Assembly: GCA_003225595.1 (NCBI GenBank)
Contig: QIAR01000043.1
Coordinates: forward strand, 1-19,451
Direction: 5' to 3'
Length of the DNA stretch: 19,451 nt
Origin: Acidobacteriota bacterium
Lineage (GTDB): Bacteria; Acidobacteriota; Terriglobia; Terriglobales; Acidobacteriaceae
Below, piece after piece: positions 1 through 7,592 of the stretch (position 1 is its first letter; the number at the start of each line of letters is the position of its first letter). The notes under the pieces are model-generated. The model did no database searches, had not been told where the DNA came from, and saw only the letters and a program-made list of their open reading frames with translations. Position numbers and translations under genes: made by a program.

Positions 1-252
1 GTCGGCCCAGATGGAAAGTCCGTCCGGGCGTTCGTCAGCCGACTGAATGGATTGGATACAGAGTTCTTCCGCAAAGGCGATGGTGGAGCTTGGGCCCTTA
101 TCGACTCATCCACTGGCAGTGAATGGAATTTCCAGGGCTGCGCGAACCAGGGTCCTGCGGTCGGGGAATGCCTGGAGCGAGTCGCTGTGCTAAAGGACTA
201 TTGGTTCGATTGGCGGAATTATCATCCGGAAACAACCGTGTACCGGCACTAA
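1..252 (+). CDS. DUF3179 domain protein, C-terminal fragment
   Basis: An open frame runs in from the left edge (first codon GTC at base 1) and ends with TAA at 250-252, giving 83 visible residues with the N-terminus outside the window. The visible part contains a DxxTGSEWNFQGCA block followed by GPAVGECLERV and ends in KDYWFDWRNYHPETTVYRH. These blocks (D-TGS-W, G-A--GP--G, W--W---P-T-VY) are the typical end of DUF3179 proteins, a family of unknown function. The internal TTG at 52 is not needed as a start, because the frame is open upstream of it. An 87-bp gap separates it from the next plus-strand gene, which has its own ribosome-binding site. Family assignment is from motif memory; no function can be given. 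Confidence 0.75.
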   Translation, partial: VGPDGKSVRAFVSRLNGLDTEFFRKGDGGAWALIDSSTGSEWNFQGCANQGPAVGECLERVAVLKDYWFDWRNYHPETTVYRH

Positions 253-327
253 TGTCGGGTTTCTGGAACTCGGACGCTGAAGCATCCGTGCTTTCGCGTT
301 AATCCTACATAGCCGACACTAAGGCTC

Positions 328-333
328 GGAGGG
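328..333 (+). promoter_or_regulatory. Ribosome-binding site fixing a TTG start
   Basis: GGAGGG lies 6 nt upstream of TTG at 340. No ATG or GTG upstream in this frame would keep the conserved N-terminal beta strand and nucleophile motif at the right distance, so this site decides the HAD start. Confidence 0.6.
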
Positions 334-339
334 ACTTGC

Positions 340-954
340 TTGCTTCGGATCAGTGCCATTTTCTGGGATGTTGGTGGCGTACTTCTAACCAATGGCTGGG
401 ACCGCGCCCAACGGGAGAAGGCTCTCGAGCAGTTTCACCTCGACCGAGAAGAATTCAATGACCGTCACGAAATGCTGGTTTCCTCTTTCGAGAGAGGCAA
501 GATCAGCCTCGACGAATATCTCGACCGCACCATCTTCTACCGGTCCCGTCCCTTCACGCGCGACGAATTCAGGCAGTTCATGTTTGCCTTGTCGCAGCCC
601 AAGTCCGACGAGCTGGCGTTAGCCCAAGAACTCTCCCGGTCCGGCAAATACCTGATGAGCACGATCAATAACGAATCGCGGGAGATGAATCTCTACCGTA
701 TTGAGAAGTTTGGCCTGCGAGAAATATTCGACATTTTCATCAGCTCTTGTTTTGTCGGGCTGAGAAAGCCTGAAAGGGATATCTACCGTCTGGCTTTAGA
801 GATAACGCAGAAAGTGCCCGCACAATGCTGTTTCATTGATGATCGCGATTTGAACCTGGAATCTGCCGAGAAGTTAGGCATGCAAACGATTAGAATGCAG
901 ACTGTGGAGCAACTTCGGCAGGAACTCCGGAAACTCGGAGTGCAGGAAGTCTAG
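340..954 (+). CDS. HAD-IA family hydrolase/phosphatase (YihX-like)
   Basis: This is a 204-residue haloacid dehalogenase superfamily protein, probably a cytoplasmic phosphatase for a small phosphorylated metabolite. Motif I is FWDVGGVL with the nucleophile at Asp10. The usual second Asp is Gly12, as in the DxGGVL/DxGNV group that includes the sugar-phosphate phosphatase YihX. The helical cap follows at about residues 20-90. Motif II is MSTINN (Ser107), motif III is the Lys143 of GLRKPERDIY, and motif IV is FIDDRDLN (Asp167, Asp168). The length is normal for the family. The TTG start is supported by GGAGGG 6 nt upstream and by starting a few residues before motif I. The gene converges with the minus-strand DUF4440 gene, with about 107 bp between stops. 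Substrate is unknown. Confidence 0.85.
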   Translation: MLRISAIFWDVGGVLLTNGWDRAQREKALEQFHLDREEFNDRHEMLVSSFERGKISLDEYLDRTIFYRSRPFTRDEFRQFMFALSQPKSDELALAQELSRSGKYLMSTINNESREMNLYRIEKFGLREIFDIFISSCFVGLRKPERDIYRLALEITQKVPAQCCFIDDRDLNLESAEKLGMQTIRMQTVEQLRQELRKLGVQEV

Positions 955-1061
955 ACCTGTTCCATAAATGCTCTCGCAGGTAAACCGAGGTTACTAGCTA
1001 AAACCCACGCCCTTAGCAGCCTTGAACGGCACCGCCGCCTTCCTGAAAATCATTCATTTAA

Positions 1062-2135
1062 TCACGGAGTTTTCCGCGGGATACCCTGCTTTGGATTGGC
1101 GATCGGTGGAGCGGGCTTGGTGGCCTCGGCCTCCGTGCCGAGCTTCAGGCTCAAGTCGCTGGACCAGCAATCCGCTATCATTTTCCACTCGGCGGTCGCC
1201 TGGCGAGCAAATACCACCAAATATTTTCCCCGCTCCTCGCGTCGCTTTCCGACGGCGGTTGGCACCAGCATCTTGCAACGGCCAGCTTCGTAAGCCACTT
1301 CCCCAACAATATAGACGCGCAGGGGCTCCATCTCCACATCTCCGAGACCGGAGTCGAGAGCGGCAAAGAAGAACTCGCGAATTGCGGCCGCCCCTCGCAC
1401 CGGTGGAACATTGGATCGCAGCACCAGAGCATCGGCCGCGTAGATCTCTATCAGATCGTCGAGTTGTTTGTTGTTACAGGCCAGCGTCCAATCCTGTGTG
1501 AGTTTTCGAACCGCTGCTTCGGCGCGACTCAGCGTGGGCCCGCCGATGGGAGTGCGCATCGGACCCAAATCCTTGCCGGTACGATCGCTGCCTGTGCGCT
1601 CAGCGGCTGGGACGCGTTGCGAAAGCGGGGCGCCCGGCTGCCCCAAATCGGAACCGGCCGGAAAATAGTGGTGATGATAGTGGTGGTGGTAATGGTGTTG
1701 CCCGTTTGATTGCGCCATATCCTTGACTTTGACCTGGGCTGGGGTCTTCAGGACTGGACTCTTCACGCTTGGGGCTGCAGGTTCCTCAGGTCTGTGCTCT
1801 TGTGGCTGATGCTCCTCCATTGGTCCGCCACACATTCCGCAGAACTTGTTTCGCGCGCGGTTATGATGACCGCACAAGCCGCAAATCTTGGGCGCAGACG
1901 TTACTTCCGATTGCGAGAGGGCACTGTTCAGGCTTTCTTCGGCATCCGCTTCCAGGGCCACGCGCTGAATCGTCTGGAGTGCGGCCGCGATCGCTTCCTG
2001 GCTGGGTTTGGGCCAGTGCATTTCATACTTCAGCCGCTTTAAGAAGTCATCTACCGGGGAATTGGGAACAGGTTCCGGCCCCGAGTTCTCGGATGGGGAT
2101 TTCCTCGCGGGATCAGTTGGTTGTTTACTATCCAA
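1062..2135 (-). CDS. Zinc-ribbon, His-rich, DUF4440/SnoaL-like protein
   Basis: This is a three-part protein of 357 residues from the preferred TTG start at 2135. Residues 1-80 are Pro/Ser-rich with one predicted helix pair. Residues 85-102 form a CxxC-x10-CxxC zinc ribbon (Cys85, 88, 99, 102). A low-complexity linker then carries a histidine/tyrosine tract at 147-157 (HHYHHHYHHHY). Residues about 203-325 resemble a DUF4440/SnoaL-like (NTF2-fold) domain, with the pattern W..AC..--LD-L---YA-DA and a late EWK.I-DCW. No signal peptide is seen, so it is probably cytoplasmic. NTF2-like domains can be enzymatic or merely scaffold; nothing here fixes a reaction. The TTG is chosen because GAGAGG lies 7 nt upstream. 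ATG at 2156 and a start at 2225 are in-frame alternatives without a comparable site. It follows the metallophosphoesterase gene on the same strand after about 110 bp. Confidence 0.72.
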   Translation of the reverse strand: MDSKQPTDPARKSPSENSGPEPVPNSPVDDFLKRLKYEMHWPKPSQEAIAAALQTIQRVALEADAEESLNSALSQSEVTSAPKICGLCGHHNRARNKFCGMCGGPMEEHQPQEHRPEEPAAPSVKSPVLKTPAQVKVKDMAQSNGQHHYHHHYHHHYFPAGSDLGQPGAPLSQRVPAAERTGSDRTGKDLGPMRTPIGGPTLSRAEAAVRKLTQDWTLACNNKQLDDLIEIYAADALVLRSNVPPVRGAAAIREFFFAALDSGLGDVEMEPLRVYIVGEVAYEAGRCKMLVPTAVGKRREERGKYLVVFARQATAEWKMIADCWSSDLSLKLGTEAEATKPAPPIANPKQGIPRKTP

Positions 2136-2142
2136 GGCCTTA

Positions 2143-2148
2143 CCTCTC
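2143..2148 (-). promoter_or_regulatory. Ribosome-binding site favouring a TTG start at 2135
   Basis: On the minus strand GAGAGG is followed by TAAGGCC and then TTG. The leader of the gene at 11850 has nearly the same layout (GAGAGG, TGAGGC, TTG), which strengthens the choice of TTG over the in-frame ATG at 2156. Confidence 0.45.
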
Positions 2149-2248
2149 AGTAGCATGCATTTTATTCCAAAAGTACAGTCAGCGACTCGAAAACTCGATC
2201 TTCCCTCCAGCTTCAGCCGGCACAAGCCGTCAAGATTTCGGGGTCAGC

Positions 2249-3157
2249 TTACGACGGGTAAGAGACGGCTGGGGAGCGCAAGGTAAAAACTGTGATCTCA
2301 GGGGGACAATTCCAGCGCACTGGGATCCGAATCGTTCCGATGCCGCAATTGGTGTAAAGCAACATCGGGCCAATCCGACGCAGCCCCCATGGATATTTCC
2401 TCGCCAATGGGGGCAAGTAAAGAGGCCCCACAAGTGGAAGCCTTACCTGGCCACCGTGTGAGTGTCCCGAGAGCTGCAGGCCGACTCCAAATCGTGCCAC
2501 TTTGTCAGCGAAATCGGGCTCATGACAAAGGAGCACGACAGCTTTGCTGCCTGGAACTCCGCGCAAGGCCTCATGTATATTCGCACCGCCACCCAGCACA
2601 GCATTCACGCCTGCCAGCCAGAAGCTGGCTCCATCGTGCTCGATGGGTATGGATTGGTTGCGCAACACGCGGATTCCTTCAACCTCGAGCGAACGCGTAA
2701 CATGCTCCGGATCTGTGAACGCATCGTGGTTCCCCAGGACCGCGACAACACCGAGACGAGTTCGTAGCCGACCCAGCAGACGAGCACATGGATCCGCAGC
2801 TTCTGCGGCCCGCAGCCACCCACGTCGTGCTCCGAGCAGAGGCGCGGTTACGTAGTCTCCACACAATACGGCCAAGTCGGCATTCAAGCCATTCACGATG
2901 TTCACGGCCGCTTCGATCGGAGTGGCGGTGAAGTGCGGCTCATAATGGAAATCACTCAACTGCGCTATGGTGAAACCATCGAGCCTCGCCGGAAGTTTTT
3001 GGAGTAACACTTCAACTCGCCCCAGCCGGGGGTGATTTGGCTCCCGGAAAATTGCGTCGCTTCCAACGGTCACAGCTCCCGCCGCGGCTATGCTTGCAGC
3101 GGCGGCTTTCAGGAATTTGCGTCTTGTGAGTGGAAAGGCAGTCAAGCAGGTTCCCAA
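2249..3157 (-). CDS. Tat-exported calcineurin-like metallophosphoesterase
   Basis: This is a 302-residue protein of the YkuE/LpxG-like branch of calcineurin-like phosphoesterases. An N-terminal twin-arginine signal (LTRRKFLK, residues 10-17) precedes a small-residue hydrophobic stretch to about residue 33, implying Tat export or periplasmic membrane anchoring. The dinuclear metal motifs are complete: SDFHYEP (Asp69, His71), CGDYVT (Asp101), LGNHD (Asn143, His144), CHEPD (His212) and SGHSHGGQ (His232, His234). Relatives cleave phosphoesters or pyrophosphates of lipids or nucleotides; the substrate here is not deducible. The start is weakly supported: TTG at 3157 is the farthest start and lacks a good Shine-Dalgarno, and an in-frame TTG at 3145 is an alternative. 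It is upstream of and co-directional with the zinc-ribbon/DUF4440 gene. Confidence 0.88.
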   Translation of the reverse strand: MGTCLTAFPLTRRKFLKAAAASIAAAGAVTVGSDAIFREPNHPRLGRVEVLLQKLPARLDGFTIAQLSDFHYEPHFTATPIEAAVNIVNGLNADLAVLCGDYVTAPLLGARRGWLRAAEAADPCARLLGRLRTRLGVVAVLGNHDAFTDPEHVTRSLEVEGIRVLRNQSIPIEHDGASFWLAGVNAVLGGGANIHEALRGVPGSKAVVLLCHEPDFADKVARFGVGLQLSGHSHGGQVRLPLVGPLYLPPLARKYPWGLRRIGPMLLYTNCGIGTIRIPVRWNCPPEITVFTLRSPAVSYPS

Positions 3158-3617
3158 GTCGAGGAGCGGAGCATTGAAGAGACAGGAGCTTCCAAGTTAT
3201 CCCTTGTACCGTTCGAGCGGCGCGGCAGTCGTGCCGTCACCAAGTCCCACGGGCGTTGTCGTTTAATTCGGCAGGCAAAGCTCGTAAAGCTCACCCATAA
3301 TTACGGAGTAGGCAGGCGCAACTCCTATTAGTAACCCACTGCTAGTGTAACCTCTCTCTGCGTAAGCTGTACGCACTAAAGGTTGGTCAAATTCCTGAAA
3401 CCATAGTGGACGCCTATATGGTGGCCAGCGCCACTAAGCGGGTCACGAAGCGATTGTGATCGAAAAAGAAATGAAGGTACGGACCCTTCACCGCCCAGAA
3501 TGCCCGGATTTACCCGCAATTCCTCGGAATGTGGAGCTGCAAGGTTTTGTGCTCGGGGAACGTTTTGAATGGTTCGCCAGGGCCAAATACCACGAGCACC
3601 AATATGGGGACATCTAG
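3158..3617. other. Intergenic stretch with one weak small ORF
   Basis: No recognisable gene lies between the metallophosphoesterase start and the terminator at 3618-3649. The left part should hold the minus-strand promoter of the phosphoesterase, but I see no convincing -35/-10 pair. The best open frame is on plus, GTG at 3456 (or ATG at 3471) to TAG at 3615-3617, 53 or 48 residues, ending next to the terminator stem. Its translation contains RPECPDLPAIPRNVELQG and has mixed composition, but it has no Shine-Dalgarno and matches no family I know. It could be a remnant or chance. Confidence 0.3.
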
Positions 3618-3649
3618 AAAAACTGGGCCAGTCACCAAGGCTGGCCCAG
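3618..3649 (-). terminator. Rho-independent terminator
   Basis: On the minus strand a perfect 9-bp stem CTGGGCCAG / CTGGCCCAG (3641-3649 and 3623-3631) with a 9-nt loop is followed at once by five T residues (3618-3622). It lies 26 bp past the stop of the TIGR03118-type gene and ends that transcript. Confidence 0.88.
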
Positions 3650-3675
3650 GCTATTGTCGTAGAGAAAGCAAGAGT

Positions 3676-4752
3676 TTACTGGATCGCTTGCAGTGTACCG
3701 AATAGCCCATCTGCTTCGTCATTGAAGCCGGCACTAAAAAAGAGCACGTTTGCGGGTGCGGTCGAGTTACCAAACGTAATCGTCCACAGACCGTTGATCG
3801 AGAGCACTCTGCCGTTCGCATCCAGTAACTGACCCAGGAAAATGCCGGTTTGCGGATCATACGCGCTGATCCGCCCGTTGCCGAAATTCCCCACCAGCAG
3901 TGCATTGCTGAATTTGCCAAAATTAGCCGTTGCCAGCGCCAATCCCCAAGGCGAGTTCAGCCCGTGGCGGGAAACCAACCGCTGCAATCTGTTGCCATCC
4001 GTATCGAACACGTCCACAAAGCCGTGGTTGGGACCAGCCTTATCGTCATGTCTTTCCTTGTTTTGCTCCGCGAACGTGACGAATAGTTTGCCGTTGATGT
4101 TGCGGATGCCGAACGGTGCGTACCGCGGTGGTACATCATGGTCAGTGAAGGTCTTCACCAGTCGGAAATTCGTGTCGTACACCTCGATCACGTTGTCGTG
4201 GAAATTGGTGGCGTAGAGGAAACTCCCCTGGTCCGTTGAGCCCAAGGCTAGCCCCTTGTACACTGTGCCGCGAGCAGAGTTATCGACGGCAAGTATGGCG
4301 TGCGTGAAATCAACCATGGGACTCCAGCCGCTAATCGTGCCATCCTCGGTGGCGAAGAGGAACCGTGAGGAATCGGAAAGGCCGTTGCTCGAGACCTCAA
4401 AACCACCAGTGCCGTTGAACACGGTTCCAGTGGGAGTCGCTGGGGACGTACTGCCAGCCGGCGTAGGAATGTTCACGAGAGGCAGAAGCGGCACCGGAGT
4501 TCCGGCAGGAGTGTAGAGCGTGGCAACGCCAGTACCGTTATCTGCAACCCAAAAGGGACTCATGTCCGAGAAGGAGATGCTCCACGGGTTCACCAGGTTC
4601 GAATCGGTCACCGCTGCGAGTGCCGGAATATCAGAAACAAGATTGGTCTGGGAATAGTGTTGCGCGAATGCCATACCGGGAAGGCAAAGCATGGCGACGA
4701 AGCACGCCAGCAAAAGTGTACATTTCGGACCTGATGCAGAGAGGTTGTGCAT
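3676..4752 (-). CDS. Secreted TIGR03118 family protein
   Basis: This is a 358-residue exported protein. A signal peptide spans residues 1-30 (hydrophobic core TLLLACFVAMLCL, cleavage after AFA, mature Gln31). The mature part carries hallmarks of the TIGR03118 family, which has beta-propeller-like repeats and unknown function: NLVNPWSISFS, FWVADNGTG, FNGTGGFEVSS, RFLFATEDGTISGW, YKGLAL, LYATNFHDNVIEVYD, SPWGLALA, LLVGNFGNGRISAYD and LWTITFGN near the end. The start at ATG 4752 is fixed by AGGAGGG 8 nt upstream and by the signal peptide; an upstream in-frame start at 4845 adds 31 residues with no site. A strong terminator follows. A tandem heptad array lies about 180 bp upstream and may regulate it. 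It is the last gene of the minus-strand block, separated from the cupredoxin gene by 360 bp. Confidence 0.85.
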   Translation of the reverse strand: MHNLSASGPKCTLLLACFVAMLCLPGMAFAQHYSQTNLVSDIPALAAVTDSNLVNPWSISFSDMSPFWVADNGTGVATLYTPAGTPVPLLPLVNIPTPAGSTSPATPTGTVFNGTGGFEVSSNGLSDSSRFLFATEDGTISGWSPMVDFTHAILAVDNSARGTVYKGLALGSTDQGSFLYATNFHDNVIEVYDTNFRLVKTFTDHDVPPRYAPFGIRNINGKLFVTFAEQNKERHDDKAGPNHGFVDVFDTDGNRLQRLVSRHGLNSPWGLALATANFGKFSNALLVGNFGNGRISAYDPQTGIFLGQLLDANGRVLSINGLWTITFGNSTAPANVLFFSAGFNDEADGLFGTLQAIQ

Positions 4753-4760
4753 AATTCTGT

Positions 4761-4767
4761 CCCTCCT
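4761..4767 (-). promoter_or_regulatory. Strong ribosome-binding site for the TIGR03118 gene
   Basis: AGGAGGG on the minus strand, 8 nt before ATG 4752. It decides that start over the upstream in-frame start at 4845. Confidence 0.75.
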
Positions 4768-4935
4768 GAGGAAAATCTTTGGAATCGTGAGCACGAGCCG
4801 GGCGCCTGGCAAAGACGAAATAGACTTGCCCACGTGTCGAGTCACGAGAAATTAAGTCCCGGGAGCATCACTTGGAGCGGGCCAGCAGCGCCCCTTCGCC
4901 TCTAAAGCCAGACTAGAAGATTGGCCAGAACGCAG

Positions 4936-4975
4936 TTGTCACGAAGGTTTCACACAATTGTCAAATTTTTGTCAA
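4936..4975 (+). promoter_or_regulatory. Tandem Pho-box-like heptad array (4 x 11 bp)
   Basis: Four heptads sit in exact 11-bp phase: TTGTCAC (4936-4942), GTTTCAC (4947-4953), TTGTCAA (4958-4964) and TTGTCAA (4969-4975), each pair separated by 4 nt. Seven-base direct repeats with 4-bp spacers are the known architecture of PhoB/PhoP (OmpR-family) sites, such as CTGTCAT-N4-CTGTCAT in enterobacteria. The array is in the 360-bp gap upstream of the TIGR03118 gene. The TTGTCA orientation faces plus while that gene is on minus, so the polarity is opposite to the usual activator arrangement. On the minus strand the same bases read as two TTGACAA boxes. The rest of the gap (4753-4935 and 4976-5112) shows nothing else I can identify. 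Confidence 0.55.
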
Positions 4976-5112
4976 AGGCTTCGGCGCTTAGAACCGTTTT
5001 TCTGAACGTCACGCTGCTAGTTGAAGAAGGAGGATCCTTTTCGGCAAGCGCGAACGCTCTGGGAGCCGCGCCGTTCGTTTGATCATCAGAATTTTGCGCT
5101 CCCTCGGTAAGC

Positions 5113-5868
5113 TCAGGGGCGTTCGTATACTGGACTGGCGGGGGCGGGCGGCTCATAATCCTGGCCATATTTATTCTTATGAGTATGCGGCAGGTCGGTC
5201 CCCGTGAGCCGGATAATTCCGAGTGAGGGGGTGCTCTCAGACACAGTAATTTCCCGTGCCATGCCTCTCAAATTTTCGGGTAAAGAAGCTTCCGACCATA
5301 CTCGAAGAAGATAGCGCCCAGCAGGCACCCCAGGAATCACCAACTCGCCGTGCCCATTTGAGACGGCATAGTAGGGTGTGTCGAGAGCGATCACGACGGC
5401 GCTCATCTCGGGGTGAATATTGCAAAAGATGTAGGAGATTCCCGGTTTATCAAAATGTACATTACGCGTAGAACCAGCTTCGTACAGTCCGAGATCGAAG
5501 CGCTTGCCCTCGAAGAGCGAAAAGACGTTATGAAAGAAAGGATCGCGATTGGGAAATTCCACCACGGACCCAACCGGTACGACCAGAATATGCGGATCGA
5601 AACTCTTATTCTTTTGCACCAGACGTGGGTGCTGCAGGAATCGCCCTGTAGTTGTCAACGAGTCCGGCGCATCGCCCACTGGCGTGAGCCAGACGACCGT
5701 ACTTGTTGCTTCCGGTGCTTTGTCGCTCTTCCCCCGATTCTGCAGTTCTATTCGCCCAGTCAATGTCACTTCGTTGACACCGACCATGCCACTGCACAGA
5801 ATAATCACCCATATCCAAGCGCCACATTTCAGCGCCCTTGCCCGGAAGTAGAGCGAAGCCTCTGTCAT
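5113..5868 (-). CDS. Exported cupredoxin (type 1 copper) domain protein
   Basis: This is a 251-residue protein with an N-terminal hydrophobic segment (about residues 16-31, WIWVIILCSGMVG), either a signal peptide or an anchor. A plastocyanin-like domain spans about 33-165 and carries a full set of type 1 copper ligands: His113 in FFHNVFS, and Cys149, His152 and Met155 in FCNIHPEM (C-x2-H-x2-M, the amicyanin/pseudoazurin spacing). Residues about 165-225 look like a small beta-sandwich of the carboxypeptidase-regulatory type (GVPAGRYLLRVWSE). The Pro-rich tail ends in VYERP. It could be a periplasmic electron carrier or copper-binding protein. Its ATG lies 4 nt after the porin stop, so the two are translationally linked. 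Its own Shine-Dalgarno is weak. Confidence 0.82.
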   Translation of the reverse strand: MTEASLYFRARALKCGAWIWVIILCSGMVGVNEVTLTGRIELQNRGKSDKAPEATSTVVWLTPVGDAPDSLTTTGRFLQHPRLVQKNKSFDPHILVVPVGSVVEFPNRDPFFHNVFSLFEGKRFDLGLYEAGSTRNVHFDKPGISYIFCNIHPEMSAVVIALDTPYYAVSNGHGELVIPGVPAGRYLLRVWSEASLPENLRGMAREITVSESTPSLGIIRLTGTDLPHTHKNKYGQDYEPPAPASPVYERP

Positions 5869-5872
5869 GCGG

Positions 5873-7483
5873 TTAGAAAAGAATGCCCATTATCAGGTTT
5901 ATCTGATCGGCGCTTTGACTACCATTATCAATCTCAAATGTTCTCAGGCGGCGATATTCCGCCGAGAAGAGCAAGTTTGAGTGTGGACGATAGATGAAAT
6001 TCACAAAAGCGCCGCGATTTTCAAATAGCTTGGGATCCAAATAACTCTGGCTGACTGCGTAGGCTCGAATATCTTCGGCCATAGGGTTGTCGATTCCAAA
6101 AGCACCATTGAATTCCAGTTTTGCTGTCGGTCTGAATTTTAGCTGAGACCACCCACCCACGGAATCCAGCCCGTTCACCTGAGTCCCCGGAACGTACGCC
6201 GGACCGCTGAAAATTACGCTGCGGCCAATCCCGCCCCCCAGACCCCCTACAGCCAACCCACGATAAAACTCGCCACTAAGACTGAACCCATGACTCAGCG
6301 GCAGATCCCAGTCTGCAGTGCCGGCCCAACCATCGACGTGATTTCCAAAACCCCAATCCTGGCGGCTATAGTACCCGCCTACTCCGATCATCATAGGCTG
6401 ACCGAACGCGCGACGACTCCACGCCACGCGTGACGCATATGCTGGTTGGTTTGACCTTTCACCAGCTTGCGGCAACCGCTCCGACTGTAAGAAAGGCGGC
6501 TCACCTGTTAAATTATCCAGAATCCCACCTTGAAAGGTCAGATTGGAATCATTGGAGAAAACAAGCCGATGCTCCACTCGAACCTGGGGAATCCACCCCC
6601 AAAGATTCCCTGCATAGCCGAAAGCGGGCACAGCCAGTGATGCGAACGACGTTGGGGAAAGAGGTGAAAAGAAGGTGTTGTCCTGCCCGGCCACAATAGA
6701 GGTTCGAGACCAATCCAAACGAAGGGTCGCGGTTCGCAATCGCATCAGCCCTGTAGTAACTCCGTTCAGCGTGTCTGGGAAGCCGCCGGAAAAATCGAAC
6801 TGCACGTCCCCCCTCGTACTTGCTCCAGCAATATGTGGCCCGAAGACTTCCAAGCCGAGTTCAGACTGGCGTAGCGTCGCGCCAAAGCTTCCCCGCCGAT
6901 TTCCTTGCGACACAAGGTTGGGGAAATCCTGATTGTCGAACATACCGCGGTTGCTGAAAAGGTTGAGAAGCACAATCCCGGAAAGCCGAACCCTGTACTT
7001 CGATGCACTTTCAACTTTCGTCTGATACTGTTCATCGACTTTGCCGCTGAGTAGCTGCGACTCTTCTTCGAGCTTGGACACCCGTTCCTCAACCGATCCC
7101 GACTGCGTGGTGGCCTGAGTCACTCCGCTGGTTTGAGCGGATGATGGCGCGCTCTGGGTTGCGACGGAGGTATTTTGCGCCGGACTACCCCCACTCGCCG
7201 CCAGTTGCTCCCGTGTTGCCCGCACCTCCTCGCGAAGCGCTACCGTCTCGGCACGATACTGGGCCGCTTCCGATCGCATCTCTGCCACGGCATCGCGCAA
7301 TTGCCGGACTTGCTCCTGAAGGCCCCGGACGGCTGAGGCGACGGAATCTGGTTGCTCACCGGCCGCTTGCCTGGGCGTCTGTGCCCAGGCGGTGCAGCTC
7401 AATAGACAGCCCAAAAAGAAAAGCATTTCCCAACTGTTGCATGTGCTAAACCCGCGTTGAAGCAATCTAGTCCTGTGCAGCAC
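5873..7483 (-). CDS. Outer-membrane beta-barrel porin with N-terminal coiled coil
   Basis: This is a 536-residue protein starting at GTG 7483 with AGGGAGG 4 nt upstream. A signal peptide is apparent near residues 18-35 (MLFFLGCLLSCTAWAQ). Heptad-rich helices follow at about 46-97 and 130-155, separated by a Ser/Thr/Gln linker. From about residue 163 the sequence alternates in the manner of amphipathic strands with many aromatic girdle residues, and it ends in MGILF with a C-terminal Phe, the outer-membrane assembly signal. The layout resembles trimeric porins of the DcaP/OprP type; the substrate cannot be told. It follows the histidine kinase by 109 bp and is 4 bp upstream of the cupredoxin gene, so uptake and copper protein are probably co-expressed. 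A short GC hairpin (7516-7532) lies in the gap before it, without a T-tract. Confidence 0.8.
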   Translation of the reverse strand: MLHRTRLLQRGFSTCNSWEMLFFLGCLLSCTAWAQTPRQAAGEQPDSVASAVRGLQEQVRQLRDAVAEMRSEAAQYRAETVALREEVRATREQLAASGGSPAQNTSVATQSAPSSAQTSGVTQATTQSGSVEERVSKLEEESQLLSGKVDEQYQTKVESASKYRVRLSGIVLLNLFSNRGMFDNQDFPNLVSQGNRRGSFGATLRQSELGLEVFGPHIAGASTRGDVQFDFSGGFPDTLNGVTTGLMRLRTATLRLDWSRTSIVAGQDNTFFSPLSPTSFASLAVPAFGYAGNLWGWIPQVRVEHRLVFSNDSNLTFQGGILDNLTGEPPFLQSERLPQAGERSNQPAYASRVAWSRRAFGQPMMIGVGGYYSRQDWGFGNHVDGWAGTADWDLPLSHGFSLSGEFYRGLAVGGLGGGIGRSVIFSGPAYVPGTQVNGLDSVGGWSQLKFRPTAKLEFNGAFGIDNPMAEDIRAYAVSQSYLDPKLFENRGAFVNFIYRPHSNLLFSAEYRRLRTFEIDNGSQSADQINLIMGILF

Positions 7484-7592
7484 AGTGCCTCCCTGAACGA
7501 AGCTCTAGAATGACCGCCGCGGATCCTGCGGCAATTCGTGATTCCCAAACCGCGCGAAGTGCCTTCAGGCCCGGAACGTGAGTTTCAGAATC

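Noticed and set aside
1769..2461. 230-residue plus-strand frame
   Set aside because: It is antisense to the zinc-ribbon/DUF4440 and phosphoesterase genes, which have convincing motifs. It has no ribosome-binding site.
4950..5168. 72-residue minus-strand frame downstream of the cupredoxin
   Set aside because: It overlaps the 3' end of the cupredoxin gene in another frame, includes the heptad array, and has a Pro/Ser/Thr-biased sequence without motifs.
7516..7532. GCCGC/GCGGC hairpin between kinase and porin
   Set aside because: It has only a 5-bp stem and no T-run, so it is not a credible terminator.
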